Part shown: positions 45,740-58,200 of the stretch, in pieces
Layout: each line of letters opens with the position of its first letter
How positions within the stretch are numbered: position 1 is the first letter of the stretch
DNA from: Closterium sp. NIES-65
Lineage: Eukaryota > Streptophyta > Zygnematophyceae > Desmidiales > Closteriaceae
Length of the DNA: 64,000 nucleotides
NCBI GenBank assembly: GCA_948144175.1
Contig: CANXME010002306.1
Coordinates: forward strand, 233,684-297,683
Direction: 5' to 3'
Translations under genes and position numbers: made by a program
The notes under the pieces: model-generated
The model's input: only the letters and a program-made list of their open reading frames with translations
Told to the model about the DNA's origin: nothing
Databases searched by the model: none

Positions 45740-46480
45740 ACACATGTACATTTGTAATGAAACAGAAAAGGGAGGCCTTGGGATGGACCTCGGAAACTCT
45801 AAGAAGGCTGTCCCATGCCATGCCGCTTGGCTCTCATGCCTAAGTAGAGGGGGGGAGGGGAGGTGAGGAGTGGATTAGGGGAGCCAAGGGAGGGGGAGGG
45901 CAGAGGGGAAAGGGGGTCCCATGAGTGCCCCTCAATCACTCCTCCAAGACCCCTTGCTGCTCCAAGCTCATACCAAAGGAGGGGAGTGGGGGAGATGAGG
46001 GGTGAGTGTGGGGAGGGGAGACAAGGGGGGGAGGAATGCGGAGGGGGAAGTGAGGGGGAAGGGGTTCCAAAGGGTACACCTCGGAGACTCCTAGAAGGAT
46101 GGCCCGTGCTACCTCGCGTTCAAGCTAAAGGAGGGACGGGAGGAGTTGTGGGGTGAGTGGGGAGGGGAGATGGAAGGTGGGTAGGAAAAGGGATGGGAGG
46201 GGGGATGAGGGGTAAACAGGAGAGCAGCTGAGGGTTGAGTGGGAAGAGAGACGAGGAAGAGGATGAGGGGAGAGCGGAGGGGGATGAGGGTGAGACGGAT
46301 GGGGGATGAAGGTTAGACGGGCGGGGGGAGGGGGTGGGGTGGGGGGGGGGGGGGGGAGGGAAAGGCTTTTTTTTACTGGGCGAATGAGGAAAGAGCGGGG
46401 GAGACGGGGAGATGAGGAGAGAGGGAAGGGGAGATGTGAGAGGAAAGATGAAGAGGGGGGAAGGGGAGGGGTTTCATGGC
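45740..46480. repeat. G/A-rich low-complexity tract
   Basis: The plus strand is dominated by GGGGAGGGG-type runs without a stable period, including a long interrupted G run near 46320-46362. No gene is visible. G-quadruplex potential is high by inspection. Confidence 0.75.
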
Positions 46481-48510
46481 ATGGAATTTTGACATTTGCG
46501 AGAACATGTAACCTGCTCGCCGAAATCCAAGGTTCGCGAGATGGTGTAACGTGCTCTTGGACCTTCTTTCTCCTTTACCCGCCCTGCCCCGTTTTTAATG
46601 TCTTGCGCAACGGTTCAGACTAGAGCGCCTGCGCTTCGCCTGCCTAACGAGATCGACTGAGGCCGTGCGCTCTCAAGTCGAAGTTTATCAAATGACTAAA
46701 TTATAATCGACACTATCAATTCGTCCAATCGTTGCTACTATTCCTCCCGCTATTCGTGGCCTAGAAATTGTTGGATCTTACGCCTACTCGTTGCTTATTT
46801 CGCCTCAGCACTCGTGCAGCTATTAGACGTGGGAAGCGGCTTCAGATACTAGAAGTTCAAAGCGCTAACACTGAAGCGCGACCGACAGCACGACTGACAG
46901 AGACTACAGTAACAAGAGTCAAGGTATTCGCGCTAATCGGTGAAATGAACAAGAAGAAAGTGGAATTCGATCTTCCTGGTGAGAACACCAAGAACTCGGT
47001 GATGAGCTGGAAGGGGTGAGCTGGAAGGGGTGAGCTGGAAGATGACGGATGATAGCGGGAAACACCCCCCAATCCTATTGGCTCGCATATTTTTCCTCGA
47101 TCACCCGTTGCCAAATCATCTGCCCCGATCAAGTTCGCAAGGAACAAAATGAACCGCGAGAGCACCTGAACCTTCCGTTCACAAATCTTGTTGCGATTTC
47201 AATGCAATCCCGCACGTCACGCACATTTTTTCGCGAATTCATAGTCGGTCTATAGATGTAAAATACTTGTGCCACGTCACACCACCTCCTAGAAAAATAA
47301 TTTCCTGCCCCTCACCCAAACCAATTGTACCCGATATCAGAGTGCCCGTCAAACCACACCACAGCAGTACGCGTCCTCAGCAGATCCGCTTATATTCAGT
47401 CTGAACCAACGTAAGTTTACCAACCACCCTCTGAACTGTACTGTACATTTGAAATTAGTCGAGGGATGCCGGGTCGCGTTGGGATGAGTTTGAATGAACA
47501 CATTTCGGCAGCCTCGAATTTTGAGTTCATTGGGAACGCTTTCTGACATATTCTTTCTAGGCGGAATTATCTTTGGCGGCGCCAGACACCACACCACAGC
47601 CTCCAACGAAACACCACTCCAAGTCGTCACCATTCATCAGCGGCGGCCATCATCTCCGCCACTCGTTTCACTATTTCACAACCTAGCTTGCTATTCTAAC
47701 GGCACCAATGCACCATATCAGAGGCCCCGCGCTTGATCGCATCGCGCGGCTGAGATTCGCCAAAACACACAAAAGCTTTGGGATGAGTCCACATGCACAT
47801 TCAGTCGCGTTGAAGTCCCCATGGAAAATGTTCTTCGACATTTCCTAGGCGGGGAAATTCTATGGTGGCGGCGGCGATCACATCACATCACATCTCTATG
47901 GTGACCAATATTCATCGGTGGTGGCTATCATCTCCACCATCCGTTCAGCATATTCCTGTAACTAGCAGCAACGAAGGTCCGCACCGCGTTGCGCCACGCC
48001 CCACCGCCAACGGCAACTTTCCGAACCTGCATCGCCGCACCGCAAACATTTTGAGACGCGCCGCTCCGCTTGCGCAGCCCGCACCGCACCCAGAAGTTTC
48101 CGACCCGCGTCGTCTCTATCGACACTCTCCTCCTTCCAACCACCTTGTTCGATCGCCCCTTTCCTTCCATCAGCGCACTACAACTTCCTATTGTCAACTT
48201 CATTCTCGGATTTCAACCTTCCCAACTATTTCGTGGAAAGAACGTTTTAGAAGAGCTCCGTCGCCGTAAGCTCCGTCTCCATGAGCTCCGTCTCAATGAG
48301 CTCTACCTGTGGAATTCATGCGAAAATCTCTTTTGAGCAGTCTAAGCTACATCATGAAGCCACCCGAGCTAGTACAAGGGAAAGGCCAAGGCAAGCAGCA
48401 GCGCGTCTTAGAGTCCACGTAGGTTCGCGTAGGCGTTAGAGTTAGCATAGAGTCTAGAGTCGTGGGTAGGGTGGGTGGTAGAGAGTCTAGAGAGCTGCTT
48501 GCAAGCCTTG
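46481..48510. other. No gene recognised; contains a degenerate duplication
   Basis: Two stretches, about 47560-47660 and 47845-47945, share the order TCTAGGCGG (or TCCTAGGCGG), GGCGGCG, CACCATTCATC-like and GGC-ATCATCTCC-CACC, and look like an old tandem copy about 285 bp apart. Short open frames carry no known domain. Repeated GAGCTCCGTCTC-like words lie at 48255-48305. Confidence 0.4.
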
Positions 48511-48515
48511 GCCGG

Positions 48516-48857
48516 TGTCAGAATCCCAACCACTAGACCATTGGGATAAAAGGGCTTGTTAAGTAGCGGGTCAGTGCGCCCATAACCCCCCAGGACAACG
48601 AGCCTGTAACCCTTCCCTAGGATCAATCGGGGATCACCAGTGGACCTCTGACACCCCCCCGCACTGGGATGCCCGAAGTGCATACACCGGGATTCGAACC
48701 CGAGACCGCTCTGATACCATGTCAGAATCCCAACCACTAGACCATTGGGATAAAAGGGCTTGTTAAGTAGCGGGTCAGTGCGCCCATAACCCCCCAGGAC
48801 AACGAGCCTGTAACCCTTCCCTAGGATCAATCGGGGATCACCAGTGGACCTCTGACA
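48516..48857 (-). mobile_element. TRIM retroelement (terminal-repeat retrotransposon in miniature)
   Basis: Two nearly identical 138-bp terminal repeats (48516-48653 and 48720-48857) begin TGTCAG and end CTGACA and enclose only 66 bp. On the minus strand, TGGTATCAGAGC follows the 5' repeat directly and is the classic primer-binding site matching initiator tRNA-Met. A GGGGGGG purine tract precedes the other repeat. Five-base target duplications GCCGG flank the element (48511-48515 and 48858-48862). It encodes no protein and must have been mobilised in trans. Confidence 0.95.
48654..48719 (-). promoter_or_regulatory. TRIM internal region with primer-binding site and polypurine tract
   Basis: Read on the minus strand it runs TGGTATCAGAGCGGTCTCGG, then GGTTCGAATCCCGG, and ends GTGCGGGGGGG. 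The GTTCGAATCCC part resembles a tRNA T-arm, so the match to tRNA-Met seems to extend well beyond the usual 12 bases of a primer-binding site. Confidence 0.85.
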
Positions 48858-48904
48858 GCCGGAACCTTGTACTACGCCCTGTTCTTCGCGGCGAGAACTA
48901 CATC

Positions 48905-49159
48905 GTGAGAAACACCCTATGGCGAGAACTCCCTGTCAAGAACTCCACCGTCAAGATCGCGAGAACCCTGGGTGATTTTTACGGCAAGTTGACCACCGCG
49001 ATATCTTCCACCGCGATTATCATCGGGAAGTCTTCGCCTCGAGATCTTCTCAAGACGATCTTCAATGGCGCTTTCCCCGTCTCTGTTGGCGTTTACTCCG
49101 GCGCAGCTACCAAGGCGAAGGAGATGGGATTGTCATCTCTTCCAACTGGACGAAAGTAG
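48905..49159 (+). other. Short unrecognised open frame before the exon array
   Basis: An 84-codon frame with no known domain follows the TRIM element. It may be a leader exon of the array transcript or chance. A further stop-free stretch (about 49268-49515, bordered by CTGCAG and a GTAAGTATCG donor) leads into the first array unit. Confidence 0.25.
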
Positions 49160-49264
49160 CTCTTTTGCAACTTCCGCAACTGTTTCTCTCGTATTTTGCA
49201 ACTATTTTCTCATTCTTCATAAGGTTTTACTGGATAAACTCTAACGGATTTTCCTTCTTCCTGC

Positions 49265-52200
49265 AGGACACCGCCTTGGCGCTTTTCGACCAATCTTTAT
49301 CGGAAGTCAAGCCGAGGTCGTGCCTCGTCGTGACGCGGCCTACTGCTTCGCCTCGACGCAACGATGCGCTTCTTCCGTCGCATGGCGGCAAACGCAAGGA
49401 CATCTTCGCCAAAGTGGACATCACTGCGACAAAGTCGCCTACTGCTCCGGCAGATCCTTGTCTACTGCGACATCTTCGTCGCCGCAAGGAGACGATCTTC
49501 GTCCTTCTCTTGGTAAGTATCGTCAATTTCATCTTGTATTTTCTTTACGTTTTACTAACTTGCTCTTTTGTGTTTTCTGTCTTAGTGCAGAAGGAGCGGG
49601 ATGGGAAGCTAGCGGCGAGCAAGGGGGTTAACGGACTGGTCTCCCTCTCCTGGTAAGTCTCGCCGATTTCAGCTAGTTATGTTTTCGTTTACTAATTATC
49701 TCTTGTGTGTTCTCTGTCTTAGTGCAGAAGGAGCGGGATGGGAGCTGGCGGCGACCAAGGGAGTCTCACGGGGAGAGCTCTCCCTCTCTTGGTAACTATC
49801 GTCAATTTCAGCTAGAATTGTCTTTACGGTTTACTAACTTTCTCTTGTGTGTTCTCTGTCTATGCAGAAGGAGCGGGATGGGGAGCTGGCGACGACCAAG
49901 AAGGAACACGCGGAGAGCACTCCCTCTCTTGGTAAGTATCGTCAATTTCAGCTATAACTTTCTTTACGTTTTACTAAGTTCCTCGTGTGTGTTCTCTGTC
50001 TTTATGCAGAAGGAGCGGGATGGGGAGCTGGCGACGACCAAGAAGGAACACGGGAAGAGCTCTCTCTCTCTCTTGGTAACTATCGTCAATTTCAGCTAGA
50101 ATTTCGTCTACGTTTTACTAACTTCCTCTTGTGTGTTCTCTGTCTTAATGCAGAAGGAGCGGGATGGGGAGCTGGCGACGACCAAGAAGGAACACGGGGA
50201 GAGCTCTTTCTCTCTTGGTAACTATCGTCAATTTCAGCTAGAATTTCCTTTACTTTTCACTAACTTCCTCTTGTGTGTTTTCTGTCTTAATGCAGAAGGA
50301 GCGGGATGGGGAGCTGGCGATGACCAAGAAGGAACACGGGAAGAGCTCTTTCTCTCTTGGTAACTATCATCAATTTCAGCTAGAATTTCCTTTACGTTTT
50401 ACTAACTTCCTCTTGTGTGTTTTATGTCTTAATGCAGAAGGAGCGGGATGGGAGCTGGCGACGACCAAGAAGGAACACGGGAAGAGCTCTCTCTCTCTCT
50501 TGGTAACTATCGTCAATTTCAGCTAAAATTTCCTTTACATTTTACTTGAGAAATTTCCTTTGTGTAGGCTATAGTTGGGTTGTACCCCCTATGGGATACC
50601 CCACTATAGCCTACACAAATAAGTAAGCTATAACATTCTGACACACCCCCATAGGCAAAGTGGGGGAGAACAAGGGGTCACAAGACCAGTCAAGCAAAAA
50701 CAAAGCAAAGCTCAGGGTGGATCACAAAGTCACCACACATTCCGAGCACAAGTTCAAGGGCCACAAGGCCAGTTCACATGCAAGACTATATATAGAGATA
50801 TACAAGAGTCAAGCAAGCAAGAGCAAGAGTATATATAGGTCGAGGTACAAGCAAGGTCAAGAAGTGAGCAAGTGAGGCAAGACAGGCACAAGGCCCAACT
50901 GCGTGCAGCAGCGCTGATGATCACAAGGCGCAAGTGCCTTGGTGAAGACATCAGCAGTGTTGGCCTCAGAGGCCACGTACGCAAGTCGCAACTGTCCACG
51001 CTGCTGTAGCTCACGAGCAAGAAAGTAGCGGAGAGCAATGTGCTTTGTCCTGTGCTCCAGTCGCTGCTCTCGACACAAGGCCAGCATGGCCTTGTTGTCT
51101 ACGTACAGGACTGGAGGAGAACGAGGCGGCTCTCCAAGGTCGGTCAACAGGTAGGTGAGCCAGTGTAACTCCTGTGCAGCCATAGCCCCGGCGTAGATCT
51201 CAGCCTCACAACTGGAGCCGAGAACAGAAGACGAGCGGGTAGCCCGCCACGAAACAGAGCCGGAACGAAGGCTGAAGGTGTAACCCTGTGACGACCGCTG
51301 CGTAGCCTGGTCGTCAGCCCAAGAAGCGTCCGCGTGCCCAGTGAGGACCACTGGACTGCGCCCTCCAAGCACTAGCCCCATGCCCGACGTACTGCACAAG
51401 TAGCGCAACACCCTCTTCGCTGCAGCCATGTGCTCTGGTCGGTGTCTCCCAGGAGCAACATAGCGTGCGAGAATGCTAAGAGGGTATGCAAGGTCAGGTC
51501 GTGTGCACATCATCAGGTACATGAGGCAGCCAACAAGCTCTGCATACGGGCCACTCGACTCTACGGACTCATCCGAAGGCAGAGCTGAGAGCGAGTGGCG
51601 AGTAGGCAGAGGAGTGGCCTGAGGCGAGGAGTACATGAAGCCGAAGCGCTGAAGGACCTGCTGCACCATGTGTGACTGAGTCAGGGTAATGGTGCGGCGT
51701 GCTCTGTCTCGGGTGATCTGCAAGCCAAGGTAGCTGCGCAGTTCACCCAGGTCAGTGCACGTGTGTCTCTTCTGCAGCTCGGACTTCACGTAGGCGAGTC
51801 CAGCAGTGTCAGCTGTGGCAAAGACCAAGTCGTCGACGTACACGAGGATGTAGAACGGCGGCAGAGAGGTGTCGGTGCGCAGAAACAGCGACGGGTCGGC
51901 AGTAGAAGGAGCAAACCCAAGTGCCGCCAGCGTAGTCCTCAGTGTGTCGTGCCACTCACGTGGCGCCTGGCGGAGACCGTAGACTGGACGCCGGAGACTC
52001 CACTGGGTACCAGGAGGGAAAGACCCAGTGAAGCCAGGTGGGCGACGCAGCCAGATCTCCTCGTGCAGGCTGCCCTGCAAGAAAGCTGTGCTGAAGTCGA
52101 GAGAGTGCAGCTCGTAGTCACGGTGTGCAGCAACGTGCAGCAGTACCCGAAGAGTGGTCATCTTCGGGGTGGGGGAGAAGGTCTGAAAGTAGTCAACCCC

Positions 52201-55200
52201 CTGCCGCTGACTGAAGCCACGAGCCACGTAACGCGCCTTGAAGACAGGCGGAGAACCCGGCGGCCGCTTCACCCTGAAAATCCACATGCCACTGACGATG
52301 TTCGCCCAAGGAGGGGGAACAGCGTCGACGTAGGTGCCTGTGGACTTCCAGGAAGCCATCTCTGCATCCATAGCTGCCTGCCACTGAGAGGAGTAGGGAC
52401 CCTCTATCGCCTCCGCGTAAGAGCGCGGAGTCGGGATGTCTAGTGCATCCGGGTCTCCCTCAGGGGCTAGCAGTACAGACGCGAGATGAGGTGAAGCGGC
52501 GGCCAGACACTGGAACTCCTCCTGCCTGTCCTCAAGGACGTCCGTGCCAAGGGCACACTCACCCCCGACGGACGGAGGACAGGCAGACTCAGACTCAGCG
52601 ACAAGACTAGCAGCGTAGTCTAGACGACAGCGCGCAGCAAAGTCGACGAGCTCAGTGACAAGGGCAAACGCAGCAGAAGACTCGAAAGAAGGGTCAGTGA
52701 CAGCAGTAGCAAGGAGACGCGTGACAGTAGGACTGGCAGCACGAAGAGAGTCCGACTCCGGGTCGGCAAGAGCAGGAAGAGAGGAAGCAGGAGGAGAAGG
52801 CAAAGGGGCACGCAGAGGAGCAGTAGACGGACGCAGAGACATCCGGTGCGTGCCAGGGACAGGAGGAGGACGCTGACGCGAACCGCGACCACTAGCGCGC
52901 GCAGTACGAACAGGCGACGCAGGACGAGACGCAGGCTCACGACGCTCAGTAAGACCTCAAGTCGGACCAGCGTAGGGAGAAGGAGCAGGCAAAGGTGAGG
53001 CAGGCTGTAGCTGTGACTGGGACGAGACAGGCTGTGGACCCTCTAAGGGAGGAGGAGGAGGACCAGGAGAAGGTGTAAGACCAAGAACCTGCTGCAGGAG
53101 CGGAACGAAGTACGGCCGGGGCCGCGCGGCGACGTCAGAAACAGCAGGGACAGCACCAGAACCCCCAGCAGGAGTACCCGCTCCAGCAGCACCACCAGGA
53201 GCACCGCCAGTCGGACCTCCAGCGGCAGTCTCAGCGCCAACACCCTCAGCAGCACCAGCTCCAGGAGAACCCTCAGACCCAGCAGCTCCAGCACCCACAG
53301 TACGAGCACCTCCGGGACGCTCGGCAGCAGTACCCTCTGCAGTCGAAGAACCTCCAGGACCAGCAGCACGCCTCCAGCGCCTGGCAAACCACTCACGTAG
53401 CTCCTGTGGGGAGAGTGGCTCTCGGCGAGACGAAGCACCTCCAGGCGGAGCACCCCCAGTCTCAGCACCCCCAGGCTCAGCACCCCCAGGCTCAGCACCC
53501 CCAGGCTCAGCACCCCCAGGGCACCCCAGGCACCCCCAGGCTCAGCACCCCCAGGCTCAGCACCTCCAGACTCCGCACCCCCAGACTCCGCACCCCCAGG
53601 CTCAGTACCCTCAGGCGTAGCACCTCTAGTCTCAGCACCCCCAGGCTCAGCTCCCGTTGCAGCACCAGAGTCACCAGTGACCTCGACAGGCTCGACCGCG
53701 TCTACCTGGGACACACCTGAAGGGGCAGGACCCTGAGGGGGGAGGGGGTCTACCGGGGGGGGACCTGGTACCAAGAAGAGTGGGGGCGGGGGGAGGGACG
53801 GAGTGCGGTAGGGGAAGAGGCGGTAGTAGGGTACCGACTCGTCGAACGTGACGTCCTGGGAGGACAGAACACGTCGAGACGTGGGGTGGTAGAACTGCCA
53901 CCCAGGGGCGTCGGGGGGGAACCCCAGGAAGACGCAGGGAGCAGCGCGAGGGGACAGCTTGTCCGCAGACAAGTCGCGGACAAACGCCCGAGATCCCCAG
54001 ACCCGGAACGCCGACGCATCGCCAACCTTCCCCGTCTACAGCAGCGCTGGGGAGGTCTCCGGCCTAAAGACCCTGGGGTGGAGGTTGATCTGATGCGCTG
54101 CGTACCTGACCGCAAACGGCCACAGAAAATGGGGGGCAGCCGCATGCATCATGGACGTACGAGCGACGTCCATGACCATGCCAATGCGGCGCTCTGCAAT
54201 CCCATTTTGCTGCGGGGAGTCCGGAAGCGTGAAGGTCTGGCGGATGCCTCGCGCACGACAGTAGGCACGCAGAAGGCCAGAGGAGAACTCTCCGCCTCTG
54301 TCCGAGTGCAGACGCAACACAGGAAAGTCCGAGCCAAAGCTCTGCCTGAGCTGGAGACGAGCTGCGCGGATCCAGTCGATCAGCACCTCAGTGACATCAC
54401 CCTTGCTGCGCAAGGGGAAGACTGTGGTGTAACGCGAGTAGTCGTCAACCACCAACAGGAAGTAGCGCTCGTTACCGAGTCCACGGACGCGGGCAGGGCC
54501 CCACACGTCCATGTGAAACGTCTGCAACGGAGCCTCTGTCGGAGGAAACTGGGAGGAGTGAGGGGCAGCACGCTGGCGCCCCTCGACACAGGGGACACAG
54601 GCAGGGCCAGGGCCCTGAGGAAGGGGAGGTAGAGACCGGGGGAGACCAGACACAAGAAGACGGGAGGCCATGCCTCTGAGCCGAAGCAGAGAGGGGTGGC
54701 CAAGGCAGAGGTGCCAGAGGAGGGTCTCGTGAGATAGACGGCGACACGAACAGGGGGCAGACTCAGGACCAGACCTGGACGCTTGCAGCAAACACCTGAC
54801 CAGACGAAGGGACTCTACCAGACTCAGCACCTGGAGGAGAAGCAGTGGTCAGTGTGTACAGGCTCGACCCTGGCTGACGTGTAAACGTAGCCAGGTGACG
54901 ACCCGTGCTAGCCTCCGTGCAGTGCGTCACTCGCTGACTAGCAGGGGTGAACTGGTGGACTCCCGCATCCTGTAGGTCAGCACCACTCACCAAGTTCGTA
55001 GAGAACGAGGGGAGGTAGAGACCAGACAGGGTGCCAGAGGGAGCCGCCGGACACGGGAGGACTGTGGAGAAGCGAGACAGGACAGGACCCCCAGAGGGGT
55101 CAGCCAAGGAAACCGCAACCGGCCGACTAAGCGGCGTAAGTGTGGTGCGGTCCCGAAAGAAAGAGCGAGACGCTTCAGAGTCAAGAGTGAAGGTGAGGGA

Positions 55201-58200
55201 GGCCGAAGCCGACGCAAGTACCTGAGAGCGCAGTCTCACGAGCACCTGAGAGCACAGACGCACTGGCACCTAGAGCAGAAGCCTCACCGGCACCTGGAGC
55301 AGCAGTACCAATGCCCGGGTCGGGCGGGAAACACCGGTAACAGTCACCCTCCTCACTAATGGTCACAGCATACATGGCAGCAAGGATAGCATCAAAATCA
55401 AGATCAAAGATAGCTACACCAGCCCTAGACAGCTCTCCCCAGCGGGGGATCTCCGCGGCCTCCGGGAACTGCTGACGCCAAGCGTCCGTCAGGCGGCCAA
55501 AGCAGCGCTGGGCGGAGTGGGCACCCCCCACACTGCTCTCCAGTGCGGTCGCCAGTGCGGAGAACGTAGGTGCAGGGACCAAAACCCCCACCGCGCTGAC
55601 GCTGCGTGTACCACTTACGGAGCTGCTGAGGGGTGGGGACGTCGCGAGAACGCTGCTGCTGGCTGCTGCTGCTGCTGCTGCTGGCGCTGACCGCCACCAG
55701 TGCCGCTCCGCTGCGAAGCTCCACTCCGACCACCTCCACCTCCGCCACCCCCGCCTCCGCCTCCACCGCCCCCGCCTCCACCTCCACCGCCGCCAACTCC
55801 GCCACCTCCGCTACCACCGCCACCGCCGCCGCCACTCCCGCCTCCACTGCTGCCACTAGCACCCCCACCCCCGCTACCACCTCCACCGCCACCCCCACTC
55901 CCTCCGCCGCCTCCACCTCCACCGCCACCGCCCCCACTGGCCCCACCCGCTCCCTTGCCCCCCTTGCCCTTGCCAGAGCGGCGTCTCCCGCTAGGGGCAG
56001 ACGCCGCACCGACCGACTCAAGACCAACGAGGTCGGCCGCAGCGGCAGAGGCGACAGAGGGCAGGAGAGGGGAAGGAGAACACCCCTCAAAGATGGGGGC
56101 GCGAGGGTCACCTCGAGAGGCTCCTACAGCGACTATTGCTCTTCTCTGCTGCAAGGAGGGCCTTCTCTAGGCTGTCGACTGTGAGGGTGGTGGGACAGAA
56201 TGCGAGGAAGTGGTCCCGGACTACACGAAGGGAGTCAGGGAGGCGAGTGACTAAGAAGTAGAGAGTGATGTACATGGGGGGGGGGTTCTTGGCGCAGAAG
56301 TCAGCAGGAAGCGCAGCGCGGTAGCGAGTGTCACTAGTGCGGAGGTGCGTGATGAGATCAGCGACAGTGGGAAAGGCGGCAAGGTCAGGAAAGAGGAAGG
56401 GGAGCATGAGGCGGCTCAGTGCAGCAGTGGCAGGGGAGGAGTAGTAGCGCGCAACTACAGCGTCGTACAAGGTCTGGGCACTCTTGTACTGGCTAAAGTG
56501 CGCGCGCTCAGCGGTAGGCAAGTGGCGACGCACAGCAAGACGTGCAGCAGCATCGCGCGTGGCCCACTGTGAGCGAACAGTGGCGTCAGCATCAGCAGCA
56601 GGGAAGGGACGGTGCCAGAGGTGAGGTCAAAGAGAGACAGACCGTCCGCACCTATCGCACTGTAAAACAGCTGCAGGTCGTCTAGCCAGACCTCAAAGTC
56701 TATGGCTCGACCCTCAGCGTCAAAAGCGAGGGACACTAGGTCGTAGCCAGACGACGAGAGTGAAGCAGTGCAAGCAGTAGGGGAAGGGCACGCAGTGAGA
56801 GCGGGTACAGTGCTCACCGGGCAGGGCAGGTCGGGCGGCTCGGGTAGAAAGGCGGCTCGGCTACTCAGCGACTCGGCTCCTGGGCGGCTCGGCTCCCCTG
56901 GTGGCTCGGCGGTAGGCGGCTCGGGCGGGGCGGCTCGGCTGCCGGGCGGCTTCGGGTTGCAGGGCGGCTCGGCTGCACTGCTGCTCGGCGGTACGGCGGC
57001 TCGGCTGCTGCAGGTGGGCGGTTTCAGCTGCTGCAGTTGGGCGGCTCGGCTGCTGCAGTCGGGCGGCGCGAGAGCAAGGGGCGGCGGGGCCGTGAGTGCT
57101 GGGGCGGCGGGGCCGCGAGACCAGGGGCGGCGGGGCCGCGTAGTAGGGGCGGCGGGGCCGGGAGCGCTTGGGGCGGCGGGGCCCGCGAGATCAGGGGCGG
57201 CGGGGCCGTGAGCGCTGGGGCGGCGGGGCCGCGAGATCAGGGACGGCGGGCCGTGAGATCAGGGGCGGCGGGGCCGCGTAGTAGGGGCGGCGGGGCCGGG
57301 AGCGCTTGGGGCGGCGGCCGCGAGATCAGGGGCGGCGGGGCCGTGAGCTCTGGGGCGGCGGGGCCGCGAGATCAGGGACGGCGGGGCCGTGAGATCAGGG
57401 GCGGCGGGGCCGGGAGCGCTGGGGCGGCGGGGCCGCGTATCAGGGGCGGCGGGGCCGGGAGCGCCGGGGCGACGGGGCCGCGTATCAGGGGCTGCGGGGC
57501 CGGAAGCGCTGGGCGGCGGGGCCCGAGATCAGGGGCGGCGAGGGCCGCGCTTTCAGGGTCAGCGGGGCCGCGAGATCAGGGGCGACGGGGCCGCGAGATC
57601 AGGGGCGGCGGAGCCGCGTGAGGAAGGGCGGCGAGGGCCGCGAGAGCAGGGCAGCGAGGCCGCTAAGGCGGCGCGAGGGCGGGCAGCGGGGCGCGGGCGC
57701 TAAGGCGGCGCTCGGGCTGCTAGGGCGGGCGGCTCGCTAAGGCGGCGCTCGGGCCGTTAGGGCAGATCGAAAAAAAAAAAGTGAGAGCAAGGGCCCGGAG
57801 CGCGCTCCGGGCAGAAAAAAAAAGGTTCGATGTGGTGGGCCCTAAGCAAAGTTCCCACGGGGGAACCTGCTCGATACCATGAGAAAGTTAGAACGAGAAT
57901 GAAATGACTATGAATGAAGTGAGTACAAATAGGAAACCCTAGTTGGGTTGTACCCCCTATGGGATACCCCACTATAGCCTACACAAATAAGTAAGCTATA
58001 ACATTCTGACATTACTCACTTCCTCTAGTGTGTTCTCTGTCTTAATGCAGAAGGAGCGGGATGGGGAGCTGGCGACGACCGAGAAGGAATACGGGAAGAG
58101 CTCTTACTTTCTCTTGGTAACTATCGTCAATTTCAGCTAGAATTTCCTCTACGTTTTACTAATTTCCTCTTGTGTGTTCTCTGTCTTAATGCAGAAGGAG

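Larger units (their letters stand above)
50547..58011 (-). mobile_element. Ty1/copia LTR retrotransposon, decayed coding region
   Basis: The element (7465 bp) lies on the minus strand inside the exon-intron array and is flanked by TTACT duplications (50542-50546 and 58012-58016). Both LTRs run, as read on the minus strand, from TGTCAG to TCTCA. The primer-binding region at the 5' LTR reads TGGTATCGAGC on the minus strand (57869-57879), and a GGGGGTG-rich purine tract lies next to the 3' LTR. Gene order gag, protease, integrase, RT, RNase H is that of copia. Reading frames change several times between blocks and one TAG interrupts the integrase end, so this copy is probably inactive. Confidence 0.95.

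Noticed and set aside
48654-48719. A tRNA gene (GGTTCGAATCCC and a tRNA-like 3' half)
   Set aside because: Only a T-arm-like and 3'-like part is present and it lies between LTRs next to the primer-binding site; it belongs to the TRIM element.
51763-52443. 226-codon plus-strand frame opposite the reverse transcriptase
   Set aside because: Antisense shadow of a well-identified copia RT with complete motifs.
53886-54632. 248-codon plus-strand frame opposite the integrase
   Set aside because: Antisense shadow of the integrase core; no recognisable domain.
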